From: an uncultured Lachnospiraceae bacterium
Lineage (GTDB): Bacteria; Bacillota; Clostridia; Lachnospirales; Lachnospiraceae
Assembly (NCBI GenBank): GCA_949287925.1
Contig: CASEIR010000006.1
Span: forward strand, 1-64,000
DNA: 64,000 nt
Direction: 5' to 3'
Part shown: in pieces, positions 38,611 to 49,363 of the stretch
How the letters are laid out: each line of letters starts with the position of its first letter
Numbering within the stretch: the stretch's first letter is position 1
Translations under genes and position numbers: made by a program
The notes under the pieces: model-generated
What the model was told of the DNA's origin: nothing
The model's database searches: none
Seen by the model: the letters and a program-made list of their open reading frames with translations, nothing else

Positions 38611-39777
38611 ATGAAAAAATACATGAGAGTATGTGCAAGAGTCAATCTGGATGCTGTTGCACAAAATATGGAAATGATGAAAAATAACATCAGTAAAGAC
38701 ACATTTATGCTGGCAGTCCTTAAATCAGACGGTTATGGACACGGCTCGGTTCCGATTGCGAAATTCCTGGAAAAGGAGCCCTATCTGTGGGGGATTGCAG
38801 TCGCTACTTTGGATGAAGCCTGCCTTCTTCGCAAACGCGGAATCCAGAAACCGATCCTTGTTCTGGGAGTTATTTTCCCGGATCAGTATGAAGCTATGAT
38901 CGAACAGGATATCCGGATGACTGTCTATACACTGGAGATGGCGCAGGCAGTTTCGGATCTGGCGGTTAAGATGAACAAGGATGTCCGCATCCATATCAAA
39001 CTTGACACGGGTATGTCCAGACTGGGATTTCTGATCCATGAGGAAAGTGTAAAAACAATCGCAAAAATCTGCCGTCTTCCGCATTTGATTCCTGAAGGAA
39101 TGTTCACACATTTTTCCAAGGCGGATGAAGCCGACAAGGCTTTCACTAATGCACAGCTGGAAAAATATTTATGGATGAAAAAACGCCTTTTGGAAGAAAA
39201 TATTACGTTTTCGTATTATCATTGTTCCAACAGCGCCGGCATCATTGATCTTAAAGAAGCAAACATGGATCTTGTGCGTGCAGGAATTTCTATGTATGGC
39301 CTGTATCCATCAGACGAGGTGAAAAAAGAACGGGTGCCGCTGATTCCTGCCTTAGAACTGATCAGCCATGTTTCGCATGTGAAATGGGTAGATGCGGGCA
39401 CACCGGTAAGCTATGGCGGCACATTCATTACCCAGAGACGGACCAGGATTGCAACCATACCGGTAGGGTACGGGGATGGTTATCCGAGAAGTCTTTCCAA
39501 TAAAGGATATGTTCTGATACACGGGAAAAAAGCGCCGATTCTCGGACGCATCTGCATGGATCAGTTTATGGTTGACGTTACAGAGATTGACGACGTGTCT
39601 TTCGGAACAAAAGCAACTCTGATTGGAAAAGACGGCGATGCTTTTTTGCCGGTTGAGACTCTCAGCGCGCTTTCAGGCCGGTTTAGCTATGAATTTGTCT
39701 GTGATTTGCACAAGAGGATTCCAAGAGAATATCTGAAAGACGGTAAAGTAATCGAACAGATTGATTATTTTTCATAA
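38611..39777 (+). CDS. alr: Alanine racemase
   Basis: A 388-residue PLP enzyme supplying D-alanine for peptidoglycan. The PLP lysine is in LAVLKSDGYGHG (about residue 35), and the C-terminal beta domain has GYGDGYPR and GRICMDQFMVDVTE (about 310). The start at 38611 is preceded by GGAGGAGTAAGG; an earlier in-frame ATG would overlap nnrD. It is followed after 78 bases by mazF, matching the alr-ndoA neighbourhood of Bacillus. Confidence 0.96.
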   Translation: MKKYMRVCARVNLDAVAQNMEMMKNNISKDTFMLAVLKSDGYGHGSVPIAKFLEKEPYLWGIAVATLDEACLLRKRGIQKPILVLGVIFPDQYEAMIEQDIRMTVYTLEMAQAVSDLAVKMNKDVRIHIKLDTGMSRLGFLIHEESVKTIAKICRLPHLIPEGMFTHFSKADEADKAFTNAQLEKYLWMKKRLLEENITFSYYHCSNSAGIIDLKEANMDLVRAGISMYGLYPSDEVKKERVPLIPALELISHVSHVKWVDAGTPVSYGGTFITQRRTRIATIPVGYGDGYPRSLSNKGYVLIHGKKAPILGRICMDQFMVDVTEIDDVSFGTKATLIGKDGDAFLPVETLSALSGRFSYEFVCDLHKRIPREYLKDGKVIEQIDYFS

Positions 39778-39855
39778 ATTCAACATTGCTTAAAAGAATA
39801 CTTCCGAAAAAGATGGAAATAATAATTTTATCTTATTAATCGGAGTGTGAACAGC

Positions 39856-40203
39856 GTGCAGGTAAAGCGTGGAGATATTTTTTATGCAGATTTAAGTCCG
39901 GTCGTAGGTTCGGAACAGGGAGGAATACGTCCGGTACTGATCATACAGAATAATGTTGGCAACAGACACAGTCCTACTGTGATCTGCGCGGCCATTACTT
40001 CACGTATGAATAAAGCAAAACTGCCTACTCATGTGGAACTGGATGCCGGCAGATATCAGATTGTTAAGAATTCGGTCGTTTTGCTGGAACAGATCCGGAC
40101 CATCGATAAACAAAGACTCAAAGATATGGTATGCCACCTGGATAGTGAAATCATGAAAAAAATAGATGAGGCTTTATGCATTAGTCTGGAGCTTCATACA
40201 TAG
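39856..40203 (+). CDS. mazF: MazF/EndoA-type mRNA endoribonuclease
   Basis: A 115-residue sequence-specific RNase toxin of the PemK/MazF fold. [31 protein letters not shown] at the N-terminus (key residues [11 protein letters not shown]), AAITSR and [13 protein letters not shown] are nearly identical in pattern to Bacillus NdoA. The GTG at 39856 was chosen since GGAG lies 10 bases upstream and it matches the family start; the GTG at 39847 is too close. The 78-base gap after alr has no room for the usual MazE-like antitoxin, so the antitoxin is absent here or encoded elsewhere. Confidence 0.93.
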   Translation: MQVKRGDIFYADLSPVVGSEQGGIRPVLIIQNNVGNRHSPTVICAAITSRMNKAKLPTHVELDAGRYQIVKNSVVLLEQIRTIDKQRLKDMVCHLDSEIMKKIDEALCISLELHT

Positions 40204-40227
40204 CAAAGGAGTTAAAAGGAACAGATT

Positions 40228-41028
40228 ATGGAAGAGGGAAGTTTATTCCAGCGAATGAAAAATATCTTTCAGGCTGAGGATGAAAAAATGGATGAAGGAA
40301 TGCAAAAGGAGGCGGCTGTCCTGATAAGGAACATTTTCCGGTATATGGATAAAGATGCAAAGGACATTATGACCCACCGGAAAAATATTGTGGCAATCAG
40401 TGGTGAAGAAACGTTAGAGAATGCGCTTCGCTTTATGCTGGATGAGAATTATTCAAGGTTCCCTGTTTATCAGGATGACATCGACGGTATTACAGGAATC
40501 ATACACCTTCGGGAAGCAATCAGCTGTTATATGAGCGATTCCTTGCGCAAAAAGCATGTGAAAGAGTTAACCACATACATACGGCCGGCCGTTTTTGTGC
40601 CGGAGACTAAGAGTATTGATACCCTTTTTAAGGAAATGCAGGCGGAGAAAAATCATATGGTCATTGTTCTGGATGAATATGGGCAAACTTCCGGACTTGT
40701 TGCTATGGAAGATATTCTGGAAGAAATTGTCGGAAACATTCTGGATGAATATGATGAAGAGGAGTGCATGATTTCCAGAACCGCGGACGGATCTTATCTT
40801 GCGGACGGATTGATCGATCTGGAAGATCTGGAGGATCTGATCCCTGTAGCTTTTGAGAAAGACGAATATGAGACATTAAACGGTTTTCTTATCGACCAAC
40901 TGGATCACATTCCTGGAGAAGAGGAGCAATGCCAGGTTGCGTATGAAGGATATCTGTTTACCGTTCTTTCTATGGATAATAATACGATCAAAAGAGTTAA
41001 GATTGAAAAACAGGAAAAAGAATGCTAG
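40228..41028 (+). CDS. CBS-domain/CorC_HlyC protein without membrane domain
   Basis: A 266-residue soluble protein. Two CBS motifs occupy about residues 45-170 (DIMTHRKNIVAISGEE; MVIVLDEYGQTSGLVAMEDILEEIVG, key part DEYGQTSG). A CorC_HlyC domain (about 185-260) follows. The DUF21/CNNM membrane domain that precedes these in Mg2+/Co2+ efflux proteins is missing, so this is like stand-alone E. coli CorC (YbeX). Its role may be ion-efflux regulation or RNA-related, as suggested for YbeX. AAAGGAG precedes the ATG. Confidence 0.85.
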   Translation: MEEGSLFQRMKNIFQAEDEKMDEGMQKEAAVLIRNIFRYMDKDAKDIMTHRKNIVAISGEETLENALRFMLDENYSRFPVYQDDIDGITGIIHLREAISCYMSDSLRKKHVKELTTYIRPAVFVPETKSIDTLFKEMQAEKNHMVIVLDEYGQTSGLVAMEDILEEIVGNILDEYDEEECMISRTADGSYLADGLIDLEDLEDLIPVAFEKDEYETLNGFLIDQLDHIPGEEEQCQVAYEGYLFTVLSMDNNTIKRVKIEKQEKEC

Positions 41029-41075
41029 AATAAATAGCGTGTGAAAAGTAAGATACGAAGAGAGGAAGAACAGAC

Positions 41076-41807
41076 ATGTCAGGACATTCAAAATTTGCGA
41101 ATATCAAGCATAAGAAGGAAAAGAATGATGCGGCAAAAGGAAAGATATTTACGAAGATCGGGAAAGAACTTGCCGTTGCCGTTAAAGAAGGAGGAAGCTC
41201 CGATCCGGCGAACAACAGCAGGCTGCGGGATGTGATCGCAAAGGCAAAAGCAAATAATATGCCGAACGATACGATTGAAAGAAATATCAAGCGCGCTGAC
41301 AGTGATGCCAATGCCGCCAATTATGAATATATTACCTATGAAGGATACGGCCCGAACGGGACGGCCATTATTGTCGAGACACTTACCGACAACAAGAATC
41401 GTACCGCTTCTAATGTCAAGAATGCATTTACTAAAGGAAATGGTAATGTGGGAACACCTGGCTGCGTTTCGTTTATGTTTGACAAAAAGGGCCAGATTGT
41501 TGTTGATAAAGAAGAGTATGACGGCGATCCGGATGAACTTATGATGCAGGTTCTGGACGCCGGAGCAGAGGATTTTATCGAAGAAGAAGACAGTTATGAA
41601 ATTCTGACTTCACCGGAAGATTTCAGCGCTGTAAGACTTGCTATGGAAGAAGCAGATATTCCAATGGCCGCGGCCGAAGTGACTATGATTCCGCAGACTT
41701 ATGTAGAGCTTACCGAGGAGAAAGATATTGCCGGCATCCAGAAAACATTGGATATGCTGGATGATGATGACGACGTTCAGAATGTATATCACAACTGGGA
41801 TGAATAA
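41076..41807 (+). CDS. YebC/PmpR family protein
   Basis: A 243-residue YebC-family protein starting [20 protein letters not shown]. The family was annotated as transcriptional regulators; recent work links YebC-type proteins to translation of difficult sequences such as proline stretches. [14 protein letters not shown] [13 protein letters not shown] (about residue 88) and acidic C-terminal DDDDDVQ are visible. AAGAGAGGAAG precedes the ATG. It lies 15 bases before metY. Confidence 0.93.
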   Translation: MSGHSKFANIKHKKEKNDAAKGKIFTKIGKELAVAVKEGGSSDPANNSRLRDVIAKAKANNMPNDTIERNIKRADSDANAANYEYITYEGYGPNGTAIIVETLTDNKNRTASNVKNAFTKGNGNVGTPGCVSFMFDKKGQIVVDKEEYDGDPDELMMQVLDAGAEDFIEEEDSYEILTSPEDFSAVRLAMEEADIPMAAAEVTMIPQTYVELTEEKDIAGIQKTLDMLDDDDDVQNVYHNWDE

Positions 41808-41822
41808 GGAGGTAATCTACTA

Positions 41823-43103
41823 ATGAGCAATTATAAAATCGAAACCAAATGTGTGCAGTCCGGTTATCAGCCGGGAAATGGGGAGCCGCGTGTTCTGCCG
41901 ATTTATCAGAGTACGACATTTAAATATAACAGCAGCGAGCAGATGGGCAAGCTGTTCGATCTGGAAGAATCCGGATATTTTTACACTCGTTTACAGAATC
42001 CGACAAATGATGCGGTGGCGGCAAAGATATGCGATATGGAAGGCGGATACGCCGCAATGCTGACTTCATCCGGACAGGCGGCAAGTTTTTATGCGATTAT
42101 GAACATCGCAGAGGCAGGAGATCATATCGTATGTGCTTCCGCGCTTTACGGCGGCACATATAATCTGTATGCACATACGATCAGAAAAATGGGAATTGAC
42201 GCGACATTTGTGGATCCTGACTGCACACCGGAAGAATTGGATGCGGCTTTCTGTGACCGTACGAAGGCGGTCTTTGGCGAGACGATCGCGAATCCGGCTC
42301 TGGTAGTCCTTGATTTTGAAAAATTTGCCGATGCTGCACATAAACATGGCGTTCCGTTTATTGTAGATAATACGTTCGCCACGCCGGTCAACTGCCGTCC
42401 GTTTGAATGGGGGGCTGACATCGTGACACATTCAACCACCAAATATATGGACGGACATGCGTCCTGCGTGGGCGGAGCCATTGTGGACAGCGGCAACTTT
42501 GACTGGGAAGCTCATGCGGATAAATTCCCGGGGCTGACTACGCCAGATGAAACCTATCACGGAATCGTTTATACAAAAAAATTCGGAAAAGGAGCATACA
42601 TAACCAAGGCAACCGCGCAGCTGATGCGTGATCTTGGATCGATTCAGTCGCCACAGAATGCATTTTTGCTCAATATTGGCCTGGAAACGCTTCATCTGCG
42701 GATGCCAAGACATTGCGAGAACGCAATAGCAGCCGCAGAGTATCTGAAAGGTCATGAAAAGGTTGCATGGGTCAGATGCCCGTCCCTGCCAGGAGATCGC
42801 TATTATGATCTTGCGCAGAAATATATGCCAGAAGGCACCTGCGGCGTGTTGACTTTTGGATTAAAAGGAGGAAGAGATGCTGCGGTACGTATGATGGATG
42901 CGTTGAAAATGATTGCGATTGTGACGCACGTTGCCGATGCAAGAAGCTGCGTGCTTCATCCGGCAAGCCATACACACCGTCAGATGAATGACCAGGAGCT
43001 TATGGAAGCTGGCGTGCAGCCGGACCTGATCCGTTTCAGTGTGGGCATTGAAAATATTGACGACATAATTGCAGATCTGGAACAGGCCCTTCAGGCAGTA
43101 TAA
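41823..43103 (+). CDS. metY: O-acetylhomoserine sulfhydrylase family protein
   Basis: A 426-residue Cys/Met-metabolism PLP enzyme that should join O-acetylhomoserine and sulfide to give homocysteine. SGQAASFYAI (about residue 82), GGTYNLY (about 110), VDNTFATP (about 182) and the PLP lysine in THSTTKYMDGH (about 205) are visible. Related gamma-lyases cannot be fully excluded. No SAM riboswitch or T-box precedes it; it appears to be read through from yebC. Confidence 0.9.
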   Translation: MSNYKIETKCVQSGYQPGNGEPRVLPIYQSTTFKYNSSEQMGKLFDLEESGYFYTRLQNPTNDAVAAKICDMEGGYAAMLTSSGQAASFYAIMNIAEAGDHIVCASALYGGTYNLYAHTIRKMGIDATFVDPDCTPEELDAAFCDRTKAVFGETIANPALVVLDFEKFADAAHKHGVPFIVDNTFATPVNCRPFEWGADIVTHSTTKYMDGHASCVGGAIVDSGNFDWEAHADKFPGLTTPDETYHGIVYTKKFGKGAYITKATAQLMRDLGSIQSPQNAFLLNIGLETLHLRMPRHCENAIAAAEYLKGHEKVAWVRCPSLPGDRYYDLAQKYMPEGTCGVLTFGLKGGRDAAVRMMDALKMIAIVTHVADARSCVLHPASHTHRQMNDQELMEAGVQPDLIRFSVGIENIDDIIADLEQALQAV

Positions 43104-43112
43104 AATGAACAG

Positions 43113-43150
43113 AACACCTTCATACTATCTTTGTATGGAGGTGTTTTATT
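43113..43150 (+). terminator. Hairpin terminator of metY that encloses the tepA ribosome-binding site
   Basis: AACACCTTCATAC (43113-43125) pairs with GTATGGAGGTGTT (43133-43145; one G-U), then TTATTT. The GGAGGTG of the downstream gene is within the right arm. Confidence 0.7.
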
Positions 43151-43151
43151 T

Positions 43152-43838
43152 ATGAAATCAGGAAACAATGCCGAGGAGATCCGCAATACCGGAAGCGCGG
43201 ATCTGAATGAAAACGAGCAGAAAAGATGTATAAAACTACTGACGATCATTGGAGAAATTGAAGGACATGAAGCTGTGTCCGGGAATACAAAAGCAACAAA
43301 ATATGAACATTTGCTTCCTATGCTTGCCGAAATTGAGGACAGTCAGGAAGTAGACGGGGTTCTGATCTTATTAAATACATTGGGGGGAGACGTGGAGGCC
43401 GGCCTTTCTATAGCTGAAATGATTGCATCGCTCAGTAAACCGACGGTTTCTCTTGTGCTGGGCGGAAGCCATTCGATTGGAGGGCCTCTTGCTGTCGCCG
43501 CAAAATATTCTTTTATTGTTCCAAGCGGGACAATGATTATTCATCCAGTCCGCTCTAACGGAATCTTTATTGGAACGGAGCAGAGCCTGCGCAATATGAT
43601 CCGCACCCAGGACCGCATCACACGATTTTTGTCAGAACATTCTAAAATATCCCGTCAACGGATTGAAGAATTGATGCTGAATCCCACGGAATTGGTGAAA
43701 GATGTGGGAACACTGCTGGAAGGAAGGGATGCCGTAAAGGAAGGGCTGATTGATGAAGTCGGAGGGATGAGTGACGCATTGCATAAATTGCACGAAATGA
43801 TAGACCAATACCATGACAAAAAGTGTGAAATTATGTAA
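43152..43838 (+). CDS. tepA: ClpP-like TepA protease
   Basis: A 228-residue member of the ClpP/crotonase serine-protease fold. ILLNTLGGDVEAGL (about residue 75) lines the oxyanion site, GGSHSIGG (about 108) holds the candidate nucleophile Ser, and IIHPVRSNG (about 133) the His. It is placed directly before ftsK/spoIIIE as ymfB/tepA is in Bacillus, which supports the identification. Bacillus TepA affects protein export and spore-related proteolysis. The start at 43152 has GGAGGTG nine bases upstream, but this is locked in the metY hairpin. Confidence 0.88.
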   Translation: MKSGNNAEEIRNTGSADLNENEQKRCIKLLTIIGEIEGHEAVSGNTKATKYEHLLPMLAEIEDSQEVDGVLILLNTLGGDVEAGLSIAEMIASLSKPTVSLVLGGSHSIGGPLAVAAKYSFIVPSGTMIIHPVRSNGIFIGTEQSLRNMIRTQDRITRFLSEHSKISRQRIEELMLNPTELVKDVGTLLEGRDAVKEGLIDEVGGMSDALHKLHEMIDQYHDKKCEIM

Positions 43839-43866
43839 TGACAGCCTTTTTTTTAAATGCTATAAT
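43838..43866 (+). promoter_or_regulatory. Promoter of ftsK
   Basis: ATGACA (43838-43843), 17 bases, TATAAT (43861-43866), just before the start at 43901. Confidence 0.6.
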
Positions 43867-43900
43867 TATATATAGTATGCCAATATAAGGGGGAACGTAT

Positions 43901-46276
43901 ATGGCTGCAAAGTCTAAAGGGCGAGGAAAACGGACACGAAACAAAAAGAAACAGACCGAGCAGAACGTATTATATACAGAGATTATTATTTGGATCTCAC
44001 TTGCTGTCAGTATATTAATGATTGTCAGCATTTTTGGATTCGGCGGGTTTATCGGCGGATTCATTGCGGATGCATTATTCTTACTGTTTGGAATTCTGGC
44101 GTATGTAATCCCGTTTATCCTATTTGGGGGAATTGCATTTCTGCTATCTAACCGTGAGAATCGACAGGCTTATATTAAATTAGCTGCTGGAATTGTTATT
44201 CTGGTATCTGCTTGTATTTTCCTTCATCTGCTTAACCATAAAGGGGGAATTGTGGGAAAAGTATTCGCCGGCGTCCTGACGCCTGCCATTGGAGTGGCAG
44301 GTACATATACGCTGATATTCATATGTACGATTATCAGTTTTGTGATCATTACTGGGAAATCCCTTCTGGGCGGTATGAAACAGCAGAGCAGCAAGGCATA
44401 TGAAAAAGCCCGGCAGGATGCCGCGAGGAGAAAAAAGATCCAGCAGGAACGATTAAAAGAAAGAGAGAATGACCGGAGCAAAAAGCCGGCGAAGGAAAAC
44501 AGCCGCAGAAGAGACCGTCATGTGGAGGGCGTCTCCTTTGATACAACATTATCCGGGAAATCTCCGGATGTACGGGAACTGTCAGTTGATCCGCCTGGGT
44601 CTGCCGGAGATTCTGAAGAATCCCGTCAGTTCGTCATACACAGGAGCGAGCCGGTTCCGGAAGATTCCGCTGTAGAAGAGGTTGCGAACCCGGATCCGGA
44701 CATTTTGACAGAGGCATCGCAGCCATTGCGCAGGAAGAACGAAAAAGCGGCAGTGGAAACTGCGGCCGTACAAGCTGCGGTGGATGCGGATTCTAAAAAA
44801 CAAAAGAAAATGTATGTGTTCCCTCCCATATCATTATTGAAACGCGGAACAAAACACAGCGGTGAATCGGACGCCTCCCTGCGTGAGACAGCCATGAAGC
44901 TTCAGCAGACCCTACAGAATTTCGGAGTTCATGTTACAATTACAAATGTTAGCTGCGGTCCGTCAGTCACCCGCTATGAATTACAGCCGGAAATGGGCGT
45001 CAAAGTCAGCAAGATCGTTGGCCTGGCCGATGATATTAAACTGAATCTTGCAGCTGCTGATATTCGGATAGAAGCGCCCATACCAGGGAAAGCAGCAGTA
45101 GGGATTGAAGTGCCGAACAAGGAGAATTCCGCCGTCATGCTGAGGGAATTACTGGAATCATCTGAATTTAAAAACAGCAGTTCCAAAATATCTTTTGCGG
45201 TCGGAAAAGACATCGGCGGGAAAGTTGTTGTCGCTGATATCGGTAAAATGCCGCATCTGCTGATTGCAGGAGCTACCGGATCCGGAAAATCTGTTTGTAT
45301 CAATACGTTGATTATGAGCATTATTTATAAGGCATCGCCGGAGGAAGTCAAACTTATCATGATCGATCCGAAGGTTGTGGAGCTCAGTGTATATAATGGG
45401 ATTCCACATTTGCTGATCCCGGTAGTAACGGACCCCAAGAAAGCCGCCGGAGCCTTGAACTGGGGCGTCGCAGAAATGACGCGCAGATATCAGGCTTTTG
45501 CGGAATTGAATGTCCGTGATATGAAGGGATATAATGAAAAGATCAAAAACTTACCTCCGGATGACGGCGTCAAGAAAGAGCCTATGCCTCAGATTGTCAT
45601 CATCGTTGATGAGCTTGCCGATCTGATGATGGTAGCCCCCGGAGATGTGGAAGAGGCAATTTGCCGTCTGGCACAGTTGGCAAGAGCCGCCGGGATACAT
45701 CTGGTTTTGGCAACTCAGCGTCCATCTGTAAACGTGATTACGGGTCTGATCAAAGCCAATATGCCTTCCCGAATCGCGTTTTCAGTATCATCCGGCGTAG
45801 ATTCCAGAACGATCATTGATATGAACGGAGCAGAGAAGCTTCTAGGTAAAGGAGATATGCTGTTCTATCCGTCCGGGTATCAGAAACCCGCAAGGGTTCA
45901 GGGGTCGTTTGTGACAGATAAAGAAGTGCAGAATGTTGTAGATTATCTGAAAACTCACAGCGGAGAGGTTTTCTATGATGAAGAAATTACGAATCAGGTG
46001 AACACATCTTCTGTTGGCGGAACTTCCGGATTTTCAGCTGAAGAATCCGACGATAGAGATGTACATTTTATCGAAGCAGGAAAACTGATCATCGATAAAG
46101 AGAAAGCTTCCATCGGAATGCTCCAACGGGCGTTTAAAATCGGCTTTAACCGTGCGGCTCGTATTATGGATCAGTTGGCGGAAGCAGGGGTTGTGGGACC
46201 GGAAGAAGGGACCAAGCCCCGGAAAGTATTAATGACTGCAGAAGAATTTGAAAAATACATTACGGAATGTATGTAA
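43901..46276 (+). CDS. ftsK: DNA translocase FtsK/SpoIIIE
   Basis: A 791-residue septal DNA pump. About four membrane segments lie in residues 25-160. A basic and acidic linker follows to about 310. The motor has Walker [16 protein letters not shown] (about 457) and Walker [15 protein letters not shown] (about 570), and the C-terminal gamma winged helix (residues about 725-790, [21 protein letters not shown] in part) should read KOPS/SRS sequences. It moves chromosomes across division or sporulation septa. GGGGG precedes the ATG. Confidence 0.97.
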   Translation: MAAKSKGRGKRTRNKKKQTEQNVLYTEIIIWISLAVSILMIVSIFGFGGFIGGFIADALFLLFGILAYVIPFILFGGIAFLLSNRENRQAYIKLAAGIVILVSACIFLHLLNHKGGIVGKVFAGVLTPAIGVAGTYTLIFICTIISFVIITGKSLLGGMKQQSSKAYEKARQDAARRKKIQQERLKERENDRSKKPAKENSRRRDRHVEGVSFDTTLSGKSPDVRELSVDPPGSAGDSEESRQFVIHRSEPVPEDSAVEEVANPDPDILTEASQPLRRKNEKAAVETAAVQAAVDADSKKQKKMYVFPPISLLKRGTKHSGESDASLRETAMKLQQTLQNFGVHVTITNVSCGPSVTRYELQPEMGVKVSKIVGLADDIKLNLAAADIRIEAPIPGKAAVGIEVPNKENSAVMLRELLESSEFKNSSSKISFAVGKDIGGKVVVADIGKMPHLLIAGATGSGKSVCINTLIMSIIYKASPEEVKLIMIDPKVVELSVYNGIPHLLIPVVTDPKKAAGALNWGVAEMTRRYQAFAELNVRDMKGYNEKIKNLPPDDGVKKEPMPQIVIIVDELADLMMVAPGDVEEAICRLAQLARAAGIHLVLATQRPSVNVITGLIKANMPSRIAFSVSSGVDSRTIIDMNGAEKLLGKGDMLFYPSGYQKPARVQGSFVTDKEVQNVVDYLKTHSGEVFYDEEITNQVNTSSVGGTSGFSAEESDDRDVHFIEAGKLIIDKEKASIGMLQRAFKIGFNRAARIMDQLAEAGVVGPEEGTKPRKVLMTAEEFEKYITECM

Positions 46277-46302
46277 ATAAAAACAGAAGGGAATGGATAA
46301 AA

Positions 46303-47973
46303 ATGAAAACAGATATTCAGATCGCGCAGGAAGCCAGTTTGTCACATATCAAGGACGTTGCCGCTTCGATTGGCATAGAAGAAGATGAATTGGAATTTTA
46401 TGGGAAATACAAGGCAAAACTCTCGGATAATATCTGGGAAAAAGTAAAGGACCGTCCGGATGGCAGGCTGGTTCTTGTAACAGCTATCAATCCCACACCA
46501 GCAGGCGAGGGCAAAACTACGACAACAGTTGGATTGGGACAGGCGTTCGCCAAGCTGGATAAAAAGGCAATCATTGCGTTAAGAGAGCCTTCTTTAGGAC
46601 CATGCTTCGGGATTAAAGGTGGAGCGGCTGGCGGTGGCTATGCGCAGGTTGTACCGATGGAGGATCTGAACCTACATTTTACCGGAGATTTTCATGCTAT
46701 TACTTCAGCCAACAATCTTCTTGCAGCCATGCTGGATAATCACATCCAACAGGGGAATGCCCTTCAGATCGATCCCAGGCAAGTCATCTGGAAACGATGC
46801 CTGGATATGAATGACCGTGCTCTGCGTAATATCGTAATCGGTCTTGGAAATAAAATGGACGGTATGGTGCGGGAGGATCATTTCGTAATTACCGTCGCGT
46901 CTGAGATCATGGCTATTTTATGTCTTGCAGATGATATACAAGACCTGAAACGCCGGCTTGGCCGAATTATTGTTGCGTATAATTTCAGCGGTCAGCCCGT
47001 TACAGCGGATGATCTTCAGGCAACCGGTGCAATGACGGCTCTTTTGAAGGATGCCATCAAACCGAACCTGATCCAGACGCTGGAGCATACGCCGGCGCTG
47101 GTACACGGGGGCCCATTTGCGAATATTGCGCATGGATGTAACAGCGTAATTGCAACAAAGATGGCTCTTAAGCTGGCTGATATCGCCATTACCGAAGCTG
47201 GATTTGGCGCCGATCTTGGAGCGGAAAAATTTTTCGATATTAAATGCCGCAAGGCGGGATTAAAACCAGATGCAGTTGTACTGGTCGCCACTGTCAGAGC
47301 GCTGAAATACAATGGAGGAGCAGCAAAAGAGAATCTTGGAAAAGAAGATCTGGAGGCGTTGAAAAAGGGAATCGTCAATCTGGAAAAACATATAGAGAAT
47401 ATTCAGAAATATGACGTTCCTGTTGTTGTAACGTTGAATTCTTTCGTTACAGATACAGACGCTGAAAACGAATACATCCGCAAATTCTGTGAAGAAAGAG
47501 GATGCGAATTCGCCCTTTCCCAAGTATGGGAAAAGGGCGGCGAAGGCGGTATTGCTCTGGCCCGGAAAGTTTTGGAAACACTGGACCGTCAAGAAAGTCA
47601 TTTCCATCCGTTGTATGAAGATGATCTGACATTAAAAGAAAAGATTGAAAAGATTGCCACAGAGATTTATGGCGCCAGTCATGTTATATATGAACCGGCT
47701 GCACAGAAACAGCTTGCTAAGATCGAGGAAATGGGATTTAGCCGTTTACCTGTATGCATGGCTAAAAATCAGTATTCACTGTCAGACGATGCAAAAAAAC
47801 TAGGACGGCCTCATGATTTTGATATTCACATCCGTGAAGTTTATGTCAGTGCCGGAGCCGGTTTTGTAGTTGCTCTTACTGGTGCGATCATGACAATGCC
47901 TGGTCTTCCAAAAGTGCCTGCAGCAAATGGAATTGATGTATCTGAAGAAGGGGTAATTACCGGGCTGTTCTAG
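46303..47973 (+). CDS. fhs: Formate-tetrahydrofolate ligase
   Basis: A 556-residue enzyme joining formate to tetrahydrofolate with ATP, feeding purine and one-carbon metabolism and the methyl branch of the Wood-Ljungdahl pathway. [18 protein letters not shown] (about residue 65) is the ATP loop, and [18 protein letters not shown] follows. The start at 46303 has AGAAGGGAATGG upstream; an earlier in-frame ATG overlaps ftsK. No other Wood-Ljungdahl genes are in the window, so a biosynthetic role is likely. Confidence 0.97.
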   Translation: MKTDIQIAQEASLSHIKDVAASIGIEEDELEFYGKYKAKLSDNIWEKVKDRPDGRLVLVTAINPTPAGEGKTTTTVGLGQAFAKLDKKAIIALREPSLGPCFGIKGGAAGGGYAQVVPMEDLNLHFTGDFHAITSANNLLAAMLDNHIQQGNALQIDPRQVIWKRCLDMNDRALRNIVIGLGNKMDGMVREDHFVITVASEIMAILCLADDIQDLKRRLGRIIVAYNFSGQPVTADDLQATGAMTALLKDAIKPNLIQTLEHTPALVHGGPFANIAHGCNSVIATKMALKLADIAITEAGFGADLGAEKFFDIKCRKAGLKPDAVVLVATVRALKYNGGAAKENLGKEDLEALKKGIVNLEKHIENIQKYDVPVVVTLNSFVTDTDAENEYIRKFCEERGCEFALSQVWEKGGEGGIALARKVLETLDRQESHFHPLYEDDLTLKEKIEKIATEIYGASHVIYEPAAQKQLAKIEEMGFSRLPVCMAKNQYSLSDDAKKLGRPHDFDIHIREVYVSAGAGFVVALTGAIMTMPGLPKVPAANGIDVSEEGVITGLF

Positions 47974-48064
47974 GAGAAGCCTGTAAAATATAAAGGGGAG
48001 TATTGTATCAGATATTCCATTTATACAGAATAATCCGATACAGATAAATAGGAGGATATAAAGC

Positions 48065-49324
48065 ATGAGATGCAGGTATTGCGGATATGAAATACCGGAC
48101 GGTGAAATGTATTGCAGAAAATGTGGAAGAGAACTGCGGATTGTACCTGATTATAATCCGCTGGACGATATGCTGACAGAACAGATCAAAGTTTCTATCA
48201 ACAATGAAGAAGATGAATATGACGATTTTTATGATACGGGGACGGTAAAAGGTCCGAAAAACCGGAAGCCGTCCGGAAGACAGACAAACGGGCGGAAGGT
48301 GTCTTCCGGACGCAGGCCGACAAATGGACGCAGACAGACTGTCAGAAGCGGACAGAACACTCCGTCAGATCGAGAACGCAGAAGAAGACAGGCTGAGAAG
48401 AAACGGGCATCCAAAAGAAGGAAACGGCGTCAGGTTCTTGCAGTAATGCTATTGTTTTTGATTCTTATTATTGTGGCTGTGTTTTTCATTTACCGCAGTT
48501 CTTATAATGGATTGGTCAGCAGAGGCAACAAAGCGCTTGCTGCGAAAGAGTATCCGGAAGCAGAAGAATTATTTAACAAAGCTATAAACAAGAAGCCCCA
48601 GAAAGCAGAAGCTTATACTGGTCTTTCAAAAGTCTACAGCGGAGAAGATAATATAGAAAAAGCAAAGGCTGTTTTTCTGACTGCAATCGACAGCCAGCCG
48701 GATAATTCCGATCTCTATGAGGCATGCATTCTGTTCTATCTGGATACAGAGCAACCGGAAGAGATTCCTTATCTTTTGGAGGATGCCGGCGACACAGTCC
48801 GGAAAGACTTGAACGGTTATATCGTAAAAGAACCGGAATTTAGTCTGGATGAGGAAAAAACTTATGACGATGTTCAGACCCTTACGCTTACTGCCGAAAA
48901 AGGGACGACGATTTATTATACAGACGATGGAACAGACCCATCGACAAAAAGCACAGTATTCGAAGATAATATCCAGATCAGCGAAGGATCCACAACCATT
49001 ACGGCTATTGCCGTAAATGAAAAAGGAATTCCCAGTCTCCCTGCAAAAAAAGAGTTTACGGTTGAACTTCCGATTGTGGACGCACCGGCAGTTTCTCCGT
49101 CTACCGGCCAATATGATGAAGCAACAAAGATTGAGATTAAAGTGCCGGATGGATATGAAGCATATTATACGACAGATAAATCAGACCCTACAACGGCATC
49201 AAAAAAATACACCGGACCGATAGATATGCCGGAAGGTACGACAATCTTTAAGGCAATCCTTGTAAATTCCAAAGGAAGAACCAGTGGAATTACTACCCGG
49301 AACTACGAATTGGTATTGGAATAA
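48065..49324 (+). CDS. Zinc-ribbon, TPR and chitobiase-C-like membrane protein
   Basis: A 419-residue protein of unknown function. It starts with a zinc ribbon (CRYCGYEIPDGEMYCRKCG, C4). A long basic, Arg/Gly/Gln-rich disordered stretch (about 60-125) follows. One membrane helix lies at about 125-145 (VLAVMLLFLILIIVAVFFIY). Then come TPR-like repeats (about 150-235, YPEAEELFNKAINKKPQKAEAY in part) and two tandem CHB_HEX_C-like beta domains (YYTDDGTDPSTKSTVF about 295; YYTTDKSDPTTASKKY about 370). Topology probably puts the ribbon in the cytoplasm and the repeats outside. AGGAGG precedes the ATG. Confidence 0.85.
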   Translation: MRCRYCGYEIPDGEMYCRKCGRELRIVPDYNPLDDMLTEQIKVSINNEEDEYDDFYDTGTVKGPKNRKPSGRQTNGRKVSSGRRPTNGRRQTVRSGQNTPSDRERRRRQAEKKRASKRRKRRQVLAVMLLFLILIIVAVFFIYRSSYNGLVSRGNKALAAKEYPEAEELFNKAINKKPQKAEAYTGLSKVYSGEDNIEKAKAVFLTAIDSQPDNSDLYEACILFYLDTEQPEEIPYLLEDAGDTVRKDLNGYIVKEPEFSLDEEKTYDDVQTLTLTAEKGTTIYYTDDGTDPSTKSTVFEDNIQISEGSTTITAIAVNEKGIPSLPAKKEFTVELPIVDAPAVSPSTGQYDEATKIEIKVPDGYEAYYTTDKSDPTTASKKYTGPIDMPEGTTIFKAILVNSKGRTSGITTRNYELVLE

Positions 49325-49363
49325 AGAGATATAATTTTTTTATAGATTTTCCCATTTTTTCTA

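Noticed and set aside
47974..48064. Imperfect inverted repeat between fhs and the zinc-ribbon gene
   Set aside because: TGTATC and GATACA arms pair with gaps and have no T-run; too weak to call.
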